Source: Bacteroidales bacterium
GTDB lineage: Bacteria; Bacteroidota; Bacteroidia; Bacteroidales; GCA-2748055
Assembly (NCBI GenBank): GCA_023138875.1
Contig: JAGLOO010000012.1
Coordinates: 62,001-126,000 of the forward strand
Length of the DNA stretch: 64,000 nucleotides
Reading direction: 5' to 3'
The notes beneath the pieces are model-generated. The model saw only the letters and a list, made by a program, of their open reading frames with translations. It was not told the origin of the DNA and ran no database searches. Positions 50,385 to 57,477 of the stretch are shown piece after piece. Made by a program: the position numbers and the translations under genes. The stretch's first letter is position 1. Each line of letters starts with the position of its first letter.

Positions 50385-51895
50385 TTTCTTTTCTCCTCTC
50401 CAAATACGATGGCCTCGTAAACAAAGAGATCGGCGTCATTCCATCCATCCCATCCAATTCCGGCTTTTTCTCTGGCACAATGCCCGAGAATCTCCTCCGC
50501 ACTCCATCCCGTTTGCGTTGCAACATGAGGAAGGTATGTACCCGATTTGCCATCCTTTGTCATATATATACCATGCCGGCCCAGCTGGAATTCATCGATG
50601 GAATTGATCTTTTGTAAAGGAGTCAGAACCGATATCTCTATGTCAATATACTTCAGTTCGGGAGATTCAACAGGAGCAAAGCGGTGGTCGTGTGTAGCTG
50701 CAGCCAGTGTCATTTCCTGGACCACCATATAGAGCGGTTTTGAAGCAAAAAAATTTCCGATACAACCCCGCAATCGCCCCCCCATATAAAGGCTTACAAA
50801 TGCACCTGTCTGTTCCTTTAACGGATCTGATATTTTGTAAGCTGACAGATCGGGCAGTTCACCGGATCTGAGATATGATTCCAGTGTTTCCCTGGAAATT
50901 TCAAGCAATGCCTGCTTATCCACATCTTCAAACATGAACTGCAGGGATTCTTGTGGTACCTCGTGACCTGCGATGGCCCAATATCCAACCACACGCTGTT
51001 TATCTCCAATGGGTGAGTCACCCGAATTCCGATACAGAATCGGAGATATCTCCATATTGTCCCTTCGGTCGGACATATAGAGCATGGTTAAAATGGAACT
51101 CCAGCCACAACAGGGGGTAGCCAGATTCTGAACAGGTTTGTTACTATTCTTTCGCAGGGTATTGTAAAAATGCTCAGGATCTTTTGTAAGAATGGAATTC
51201 CCTGTTAGTCCATCGATGTGCACTGCATCCTGATAATCAGGATAATGGGAGAAATCCGAACTAATTATAAAGAGGTTATCCGGTGAAAAATAGGGCATAA
51301 GCGCTGCGGCCAGATCCCGGGCAGCAGAGACAGATGATGAACCCATGACAATGGGAATGATGGGAGGAGGTTTCTCAAAATGGTATTGAATAAAGGGTAC
51401 CTGGACTTCGATGCTGTGTTCCCTGTCATGTGCCTTGCTGTGATAATTGATGTTTTTATTGTTATCAATCAAAGCATTGGCGATTTCCATATTTACCCTG
51501 GCTTCACCCAGTGGAGTCTGGTAATGTCCAACCGAGTAGACAGAGGAACCATTGAAGTGTTCCCTGTGTGATGAAGCGATGATAAAGATATTGTTGTAAT
51601 CAGCATCCTTCGGAATGCTTTTATATCCGGACGCCGCCACAATACCTGAATATGCATAGCCTGCATGGGGAACGATCAGGCTCTGGATTTTTCCTTCCAG
51701 CTTTGCAGGGCTGGCTTTTGCAAATAGCTCCTGAAGCGACAACTCCAATGCCTTTTTACTGTGAGGATAAAAAGAACCTGCCACTGCTGGCTGCCTGTTT
51801 ATCGGTGTAAACGGATCCTGGGCCAGGAGAATGGTTGATGCTGAGACCATCAGTCCTGCGCAGAGGGCCATATGGATTATGAAGTGTCGGATCAT
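50381..51895 (-). CDS. Memo + AMMECR1 fusion (AmmeMemoRadiSam proteins B and A), exported
   Basis: 504 residues with signal peptide (IHMALCAGLMVSASTILLAQ). Memo-like domain about 35-300: IVPHAGYAYSG (H77), ASSHREHFNG (H110/H113), EHSIEVQVPFI, SDFSHY and TPCCGW; the His/His/Cys set is the metal site of Memo, a non-catalytic relative of class III dioxygenases that binds copper in human MEMO1. AMMECR1 domain about 325-500: GAFVSLYMGGRLRGCIGNF, VQEMTLAAATHDHRF and ISVLTPLQKI. Usually these are separate genes; here they are fused and secreted. First gene of the minus-strand operon Memo-AMMECR1 / membrane SpeE-like / amrS / msrB. Confidence 0.9.
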   Translation of the reverse strand: MIRHFIIHMALCAGLMVSASTILLAQDPFTPINRQPAVAGSFYPHSKKALELSLQELFAKASPAKLEGKIQSLIVPHAGYAYSGIVAASGYKSIPKDADYNNIFIIASSHREHFNGSSVYSVGHYQTPLGEARVNMEIANALIDNNKNINYHSKAHDREHSIEVQVPFIQYHFEKPPPIIPIVMGSSSVSAARDLAAALMPYFSPDNLFIISSDFSHYPDYQDAVHIDGLTGNSILTKDPEHFYNTLRKNSNKPVQNLATPCCGWSSILTMLYMSDRRDNMEISPILYRNSGDSPIGDKQRVVGYWAIAGHEVPQESLQFMFEDVDKQALLEISRETLESYLRSGELPDLSAYKISDPLKEQTGAFVSLYMGGRLRGCIGNFFASKPLYMVVQEMTLAAATHDHRFAPVESPELKYIDIEISVLTPLQKINSIDEFQLGRHGIYMTKDGKSGTYLPHVATQTGWSAEEILGHCAREKAGIGWDGWNDADLFVYEAIVFGEEKRK

Positions 51896-51961
51896 CGTTG
51901 CTGGTTCTGGAGTAAAATTAGGGAAAAGATGTTAAATTCACCAGCACAGGAACCTGGCCGT

Positions 51962-52420
51962 TTATCCGTACTTGAAGAAATCCCTGTACTCCAGGTAAAA
52001 TTTCTCGAGCCTCATCATCTTCTCATACATGAACTGATGGGCGGTCGGCCAGGTATTACGGTTGTATATATCTACTCCCTGAATTTGCAGGTAAATCCGG
52101 CTTACAGACTTACTATTCTCACGAATATATTCAATATCCCAGATCATGGGCTCCTGCATCACATCTTCCATGATTTTTTTTACCGATTCAAGCTTTTCGA
52201 ACAGCTCAAGCCGTTTGTCCATGTTCTTGGTCTCCAGGTCAATCCCGACCTGGGCAACCTCTCGATCCACATAAAAACGCAGGTTCAGCGCTTTAATACC
52301 GGTGTTTGTGAGTAACCAGTTTCCGGGCATCTTCTTTCTTGTACGCCGGCCCGATGAGATGGTTTTGAACCGGTCCCAGAACTCCTCTCTCAGTGCTTTT
52401 GCTTCCTCTTTCGAATACAT
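51962..52420 (-). CDS. DUF4268 domain protein
   Basis: 152 residues, the single DUF4268 domain common in Bacteroidota: EEFWDRFKTISSGRRTRKKMPGNWLLTNTGIKALNLRFYVDR ... IWDIEYIRENSKSVSRIYLQI ... FYLEYRDFFKYG. No signal peptide. Related domains occur at the C-terminus of restriction-endonuclease-like proteins, but no catalytic PD-(D/E)xK is seen in this one. Same strand as the AmmeMemoRadiSam operon, 66 bases upstream of it, and divergent from the GMC oxidoreductase. Function unknown. Confidence 0.85.
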   Translation of the reverse strand: MYSKEEAKALREEFWDRFKTISSGRRTRKKMPGNWLLTNTGIKALNLRFYVDREVAQVGIDLETKNMDKRLELFEKLESVKKIMEDVMQEPMIWDIEYIRENSKSVSRIYLQIQGVDIYNRNTWPTAHQFMYEKMMRLEKFYLEYRDFFKYG

Positions 52421-52534
52421 TAATATCCCTTGTTATACCTGCAGTAGGTGCTTCATGTTACAGGATACAATCAAAAATATCAATTAAAATGATAACTTCA
52501 TCATCCTCAATTTTTACATCGTAATTCTTCCATT

Positions 52535-54139
52535 ATGCAACACGACTTTGATTATATTGTAATAGGGTCTGGTTTCGGAGGATCCGTCTCAGCACTCAGG
52601 TTATCGGAAAAGGGATATAAAGTGCTGGTGATTGAAAAGGGAAAACGCTGGGATCCGGAGCAATTCCCAAAAACCAACTGGAACCTTAGAAAGTGGATGT
52701 GGTTACCCCTGTTTCGATTCCATGGATTTTTTAAGATGACCATCATGCGTCATGTGGGGATCCTCAGCGGAGTTGGGGTAGGAGGAGGATCCCTGGTTTA
52801 TGCCAATACTTTGCCTCGTCCGGAGAATACTTTTTTTCATTCTGGCAGCTGGTCGGGATTAACCGACTGGAAAAAGGAGCTTGATCCACATTACAGGGAA
52901 GCTGAAAGGATGCTTGGTGCCACGGAAAATCCCGTATTATATGATTCAGACAAAGCCTTGAAGGAGGTTGCAACAAGCTATGGTAAATCGGATCGCTTTG
53001 AACCTACCCGGGTTGCGGTATTTTTCGGAGAACCTGAGCAGGTTGTCCCCGATCCTTACTTCGGGGGAAACGGACCACAACGTTCTGGCTGTAACTTCTG
53101 CGGAGCATGTATGACAGGATGCAGGTACAATGCAAAAAACTCCCTGGATAAGAATTACCTTTACCTGGCAGAGAAGAGGGGAGTCCGTGTCCTTGCCGGT
53201 AAAAAAGTGATTCGGATACAACCATCCGGAAAACAAGATGGTAGTGAAGGATACCGGGTTACTATAAAGGATTCCACCAGGTTATTCAAACGCACATCGC
53301 AGATAACATCCCGGAGTGTGATCCTGGCCGGAGGCGTTCTCGGTACGGTCAGGTTGTTGCTGGATATGAAACGGCGGTACCTGGCCGGACTCAGTGACAT
53401 GGTGGGAAACCAGATCAGGACCAATAATGAAAGCCTTGTCCTTGTTCACTCAAGGAAAAAGGAGAGGGATTATTCGAAAGGTGTGGCCATAGGTTCCATT
53501 TTTCCACCCGATAAGGATACCCATCTGGAATCAGTTCGATACGGAAGCGGATCCGGATTCTGGAAAATGCTGGGAGTGCCCCTAACCCATGGCGGAAGTG
53601 TAGCCGGACGTGTTTTAAAGTTGCTGTGGAAGCTGATTACCAGGCCTGCTTCCTGGTTGAGGATTTATTTTACCAGAGATTTCGCCAGGGAATCAATGAT
53701 CCTTCTGTTTATGCAACACCTGGACAGTACCCTCAGATTCAAGCGTGGTGCTCTCAACATGTGTTCAGTGGTTTCAACAGGATCTCCACCTTCAGCATTC
53801 ATGCCTCTTGCAAGGGATCTGGCTGAGGCAACATCAAAGGAAATAGACGGTAAACCATTCATAATGATAACCGAAGCCCTTACGGGAACTCCAACAACAG
53901 CCCATATCCTTGGTGGATGCGTAATTGGAAGGGATTCCGGTGAGGCAGTGATTGATAAGGACCAGCGAGTCTATGGATATCAGAACATGTATGTTTGTGA
54001 CGGTAGTGCCATCTCGTCCAATCCGGGAGTGAATCCGGCCCTTACCATTACCGCCATGACTGAAAGGGTAATGAGTAAAATTCCCCAAAAAAATAGTTTT
54101 GTATCTTGCTTTTCATTAGCAAATCGAATTCTGCCATGA
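52535..54139 (+). CDS. GMC-family FAD oxidoreductase (cholesterol-oxidase-like)
   Basis: 534 residues. N-terminal FAD dinucleotide motif DYIVIGSGFGGSVSALRLSEKG, second GMC motif GVGVGGGSLVYANTLPRP, a cysteine cluster RSGCNFCGACMTGCRYNAKN (C-x2-C-x3-C, residues ~188-200) that may hold an Fe-S cluster, AGGVLGTVRLLL and the C-terminal GTPTTAHILGGCVIG and SNPGVNPALTITAM. Oxidises an alcohol or lipid-like substrate; electron acceptor unknown. Its stop TGA overlaps the ATG of the DUF1360 gene (ATGA). Confidence 0.9.
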   Translation: MQHDFDYIVIGSGFGGSVSALRLSEKGYKVLVIEKGKRWDPEQFPKTNWNLRKWMWLPLFRFHGFFKMTIMRHVGILSGVGVGGGSLVYANTLPRPENTFFHSGSWSGLTDWKKELDPHYREAERMLGATENPVLYDSDKALKEVATSYGKSDRFEPTRVAVFFGEPEQVVPDPYFGGNGPQRSGCNFCGACMTGCRYNAKNSLDKNYLYLAEKRGVRVLAGKKVIRIQPSGKQDGSEGYRVTIKDSTRLFKRTSQITSRSVILAGGVLGTVRLLLDMKRRYLAGLSDMVGNQIRTNNESLVLVHSRKKERDYSKGVAIGSIFPPDKDTHLESVRYGSGSGFWKMLGVPLTHGGSVAGRVLKLLWKLITRPASWLRIYFTRDFARESMILLFMQHLDSTLRFKRGALNMCSVVSTGSPPSAFMPLARDLAEATSKEIDGKPFIMITEALTGTPTTAHILGGCVIGRDSGEAVIDKDQRVYGYQNMYVCDGSAISSNPGVNPALTITAMTERVMSKIPQKNSFVSCFSLANRILP

Positions 54140-54597
54140 CTGAACGTAAACACCAGGCCTGGAACTTCTGGTCAGCATTTGTTTTTTTTGGATTGGTGGT
54201 GCTTATGGGCTACCTTCTTGAAAAGAAAGGGATTGATATAAAGGAGATGAGCTTAAAGGAAGCCGTCGTGATCATTCTGGCATCGTATAGGATGACCCGC
54301 ATCCTGGTGTTTGAGAAGATCTTTAAATACTTCAGGGATATGCTGAAACGAAGGGAAGATCTTTATTTGGTTGGAACTATAAATTCGATCATTACCTGTC
54401 CTTGGTGTGCCGGCGTATGGGTCACCCTTACCATTGTTATATTCTATTACCTGGTGCCCTACGGTGTGTTGCTGGTTTATGTACTGGCGCTGTCTGGCGT
54501 AGCTTCTATTGTGATTCTCTTCTCAAATGTACTGCATATGTGGACTGAAGGGAAGCAACATATCCATAGAAAAAGCAAGGGTTCCCTTAATGGCTAA
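54136..54597 (+). CDS. DUF1360 membrane protein
   Basis: 153 residues from ATG 54136 (a TTG at 54106 is in frame). DUF1360 layout: helix 1 (FWSAFVFFGLVVLMGYLL), a central helix with LKEAVVIILASYRMTRILVFEKIF, then the diagnostic CPWCAGVWVTLTIVIFYYLVP and a last helix. Inner-membrane protein of unknown function. Translationally coupled to the GMC oxidoreductase. Confidence 0.85.
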   Translation: MTERKHQAWNFWSAFVFFGLVVLMGYLLEKKGIDIKEMSLKEAVVIILASYRMTRILVFEKIFKYFRDMLKRREDLYLVGTINSIITCPWCAGVWVTLTIVIFYYLVPYGVLLVYVLALSGVASIVILFSNVLHMWTEGKQHIHRKSKGSLNG

Positions 54598-54621
54598 AAT
54601 ACGCTTGACAGGACACTGACG

Positions 54622-55446
54622 CTATAGAAAAAACAGGGCCACACCACCTACAGAAATCAGAGCTCCGATAATTTCCAGAAGTTTTATCTTCTCCTTTTTC
54701 AGGATGATGGCTGCTGGAATAATCATCACGGGGGTAAGGGCCATCAGGGTGGCAGCTATTCCCGTATCGGTATGCTGAACTGCTCCATATACATTTTTCC
54801 AGCGGCGGAACAATGTTATTACGATCAAAAATCCAACAACACCTGCCATGATCCGGATCTGTGTGGCAGCAAATGCGTCCATATCCTGCATTCCTTTCTT
54901 GCTGAGCACCAGTCCCGCTGCCTGCCCTACAGCTCCGCCCAGTGCCAGCAATACACCCAGGACCATGGGGCCCATTCTGACTGATAAGCCAGTGGGCTTC
55001 ATGCGGTTATTAATCCTTGTGGCCATGACCAGCACGATTCCTGATATGGTGATTACCATCCCCAGGAATTCCATACCACTCAGCACCTCGCCCAGTGTGA
55101 TCCACCCGATAAGTGCCGTGATAGGTGGTACAAGGGCCATGATCAGCATAGAGATCCGTGCACCTATCAGGATAAAGGCCCGAAACAGGAACAGATCACC
55201 CAGTACAAATCCCACCAATCCGGATATTACCAGCCAGAACCACTGGTAATCGGTGGCGACAGGAAACAAACCATCGTTAAAAATTGCATTGTAAATGGAA
55301 AGGAAAACCAGGCCAATGACCAGCCTGATCAGGTTCAATGACAGAGCACCCACACGTTTTCCGGCCGATTCAAAAGCCATGGCTGTAACTGTCCAGCATG
55401 CTGCCGTTAGCAATGCAGCAACTTCTCCCAGGTATTGCTCTGTCAT
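54622..55446 (-). CDS. EamA/DMT-family transporter
   Basis: 274 residues from ATG 55446 (the TTG at 55479 overlaps the FtsX scar and is unlikely). Ten predicted helices in two EamA repeats (GEVAALLTAACWTVTAMAFE ... GFVLGDLFLFRAFILIGARISMLIMALVPPITALIGW; then GVLLALGGAVGQAAGLVLSKKG ... LTPVMIIPAAIILKKEKI). Exports or imports small metabolites; substrate unknown. It lies 10 bases downstream of the FtsX permease remnant on the same strand. Confidence 0.9.
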   Translation of the reverse strand: MTEQYLGEVAALLTAACWTVTAMAFESAGKRVGALSLNLIRLVIGLVFLSIYNAIFNDGLFPVATDYQWFWLVISGLVGFVLGDLFLFRAFILIGARISMLIMALVPPITALIGWITLGEVLSGMEFLGMVITISGIVLVMATRINNRMKPTGLSVRMGPMVLGVLLALGGAVGQAAGLVLSKKGMQDMDAFAATQIRIMAGVVGFLIVITLFRRWKNVYGAVQHTDTGIAATLMALTPVMIIPAAIILKKEKIKLLEIIGALISVGGVALFFL

Positions 55447-55456
55447 TTGATAAGAT

Positions 55457-55564
55457 TCATTCGTACCGCAACGCTTCAACCGGTCCGAGGGAGAGACCGG
55501 TCATATTGGTGACCAGCGAAACGGAATCACGTTTGATAATCCGGAATATATTTCTCAGGGTCAT
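55457..55564 (-). pseudogene. FtsX/MacB-type ABC permease deletion scar (35 codons)
   Basis: Reading from ATG 55564: MTLRNIFRIIKRDSVSLVTN then MTGLSLG is the N-terminus of a Bacteroidota FtsX-type permease (compare the 57478 and 61040 genes). It is joined directly to PVEALRYE-stop, the C-terminus of the same family (57478 ends PAQSLRYE). About 750 codons are missing with the frame kept. The ATG overlaps the stop of the zinc-ribbon gene (ATGA), so the intact ancestor was the third gene of a C69-peptidase / zinc-ribbon / permease operon. Confidence 0.85.
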
Positions 55565-55731
55565 GGGTTTTCTCGTTTTGCTTTAACTACCAGTTCGGTT
55601 CCACATTGGGGACATATATAGATCTCGCATCCCTGGCAGGCAAAACAATTTCCACAGGAGCGGTACAGATCATCCCTTTCAAGCGAGAATCCGCAATTGT
55701 GGCACAATATAATAGGGACCAGCTTTCTCAA
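55561..55731 (-). CDS. Small zinc-ribbon protein (56 aa)
   Basis: Starts at TTG 55731 because an in-frame TAG lies upstream and no ATG exists. Four CxxC-type pairs: CHNCGFSL, SCGNCFAC, CQGC and CPQCGTEL, enough for two zinc ribbons. The pattern CGNCFACQGCEIYICPQCG recurs in Bacteroidota zinc-ribbon proteins. It begins 3 bases after the C69 peptidase stop region and its TGA overlaps the permease scar, so it is operonic. Role unknown, likely metal-binding or protein-interaction. Confidence 0.7.
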   Translation of the reverse strand: MRKLVPIILCHNCGFSLERDDLYRSCGNCFACQGCEIYICPQCGTELVVKAKRENP

Positions 55732-55733
55732 TC

Positions 55734-57380
55734 TTATCTGCTGTTGCTATATTTTACAATGAGTCTGTCATGCAGGTCGTTGTACATTTCAAGTACCTCT
55801 TCCATGTTTGCCTTGGTATAATCAGTAAGGTACTCCAGGGCTTTCTCCGGATCCTTCCTGTATAAAGCAAGCGCTTCTGAATCGATACGGTCACGTTCTG
55901 TGAACAATCGCTCCTCAAACGGATTCCTGACTTCCCAGAGATCTTTTACTGCTTCCTGCCACTTCAGGTACAGGAGGTTATCCACGAAATCGATGGCCCA
56001 GCATACCGATCTGTTATTGTATGTGGCAGGATCAAAGTTTTTATAGCAGGTGGCAATTTCCTGTGTGCCTGCATAAATGGGTACGTAGGCGCTTGTATAA
56101 GCATTGTCCATGAATACCCAGTAAATGCCTCCAATGGGATCGGGCAGCCAGTCACGCAACTGGGCGATCATACCGTAATACCCCTGGGGCCTGGCCACAT
56201 TCCTCCGGTTGTTGATATCCAGCAATTCCCGCATGTCCCTGGAGGGAAAGGGTGTGGCCAGCGGACTTTTCTTCATTCCGCCTTTTCCGTCGGGTACATA
56301 CCAATCATAGTCCTCCGTTTTATCATAGATGGTTCCTTCGAAGGTAGAGCGTTGAAATGCAATTACATCCTGCACAGCGATCTTTTTTTCGGGACTGACT
56401 GAAGTTGGGTAGATGGACAAAGGTTCTACGTACTGGATATACTGATTATAACCCAACATGTGTCCGTCCTCCAGGTTCCTTTCGGGCCAGTTATAATAGC
56501 CGGGAGCATAGGTGCTGTAGAAAAGCCATAGCCTGCTGGTGGCCCACTCACGACCAATGGGGGCATATACATCCTGCAAGACAAATGATTTTGTGCCGCT
56601 GGGATCGTACCAACCTTTATCAATGGCAAATTGCTTGTAATTGGCGGAGACCATGAAATTTTCAGAATCGGTTTCGTCCACCTCCTTAATAATGCTCCAG
56701 TTTGCAACTACCAGGGCATGGTCTTCCGGCACGCGTTGTGCTACCCAGATGGCCCCCGGCTGACCGCTTTCCGGGTCCCAATCGGATCCTACGCTAAATA
56801 CCTCGAAGATCCAAATCTCCGCTTTGTCCCCGATCACCAGTGTTTCCGATTCTCCCGCGCACGATGGAAGAAATCCATACTGACTCATTAAATGCCCGAT
56901 AAACGCAGTTGCCTCCCTGGCAGTTTTATAGCGCTGGAGGGCAAATGCCTGAGCCTGCTCAACGGTCATGATCTGCTTGCAGATTGCCTTATCCACCTTC
57001 AGCTGTTCGCGCTGACTGGTGGTGCTTTCTGCGATGGACAACTGATGTTCATTCATATGAGGGTATGCCGAATGGAAATAGGTATAGGTCTTCTCTACCT
57101 GGGGTATATGCCCGATCACATCGCCAAAGTCATCCAGAGGCCGGTGGATATCCTGGATCCCCCAGTGGACAGGAGCCAATTCGCCTTGCTTGAAGGTTTG
57201 CCCGTGAACGACCCGTATCCGGCAGTCAGCCCCGCAATCGGTATGAGAGATGATCACCGATCCGTCTGCCGAAGCCTTTTTCCCCACTGCAATGATGGTG
57301 CATGGATAAAGGTTGGTTGTTGACAATAAGAATCCCAGGGTCAGGGCAGCGCAAAGCAAAGAGTGGAAATATTTGTTCAT
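55734..57380 (-). CDS. C69-family dipeptidase, exported
   Basis: 548 residues from ATG 57380 (signal MNKYFHSLLCAALTLGFLLS); the upstream in-frame extension to 57584 overlaps the divergent permease and is rejected. Family C69 Ntn-hydrolase: the nucleophile Cys in NLYPCTIIAVGKKASADGSVIISHTDC, followed by GESETLVIGDKAEIWIFEV and SNRRNVARPQGYYGM-like segments. Hydrolyses dipeptides in the periplasm or outer surface. Divergent from the FtsX-type permease at 57478 with a 97-base shared control region. Confidence 0.9.
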   Translation of the reverse strand: MNKYFHSLLCAALTLGFLLSTTNLYPCTIIAVGKKASADGSVIISHTDCGADCRIRVVHGQTFKQGELAPVHWGIQDIHRPLDDFGDVIGHIPQVEKTYTYFHSAYPHMNEHQLSIAESTTSQREQLKVDKAICKQIMTVEQAQAFALQRYKTAREATAFIGHLMSQYGFLPSCAGESETLVIGDKAEIWIFEVFSVGSDWDPESGQPGAIWVAQRVPEDHALVVANWSIIKEVDETDSENFMVSANYKQFAIDKGWYDPSGTKSFVLQDVYAPIGREWATSRLWLFYSTYAPGYYNWPERNLEDGHMLGYNQYIQYVEPLSIYPTSVSPEKKIAVQDVIAFQRSTFEGTIYDKTEDYDWYVPDGKGGMKKSPLATPFPSRDMRELLDINNRRNVARPQGYYGMIAQLRDWLPDPIGGIYWVFMDNAYTSAYVPIYAGTQEIATCYKNFDPATYNNRSVCWAIDFVDNLLYLKWQEAVKDLWEVRNPFEERLFTERDRIDSEALALYRKDPEKALEYLTDYTKANMEEVLEMYNDLHDRLIVKYSNSR

Positions 57381-57477
57381 CTCTATTGGGTATTTTGTGT
57401 TAAATTGGAACCAATTTAGGAACAATTCCTGAATTACCACCTGCCTGAACTGGAGCCTGTTTGCAATTAGAGTTGTC

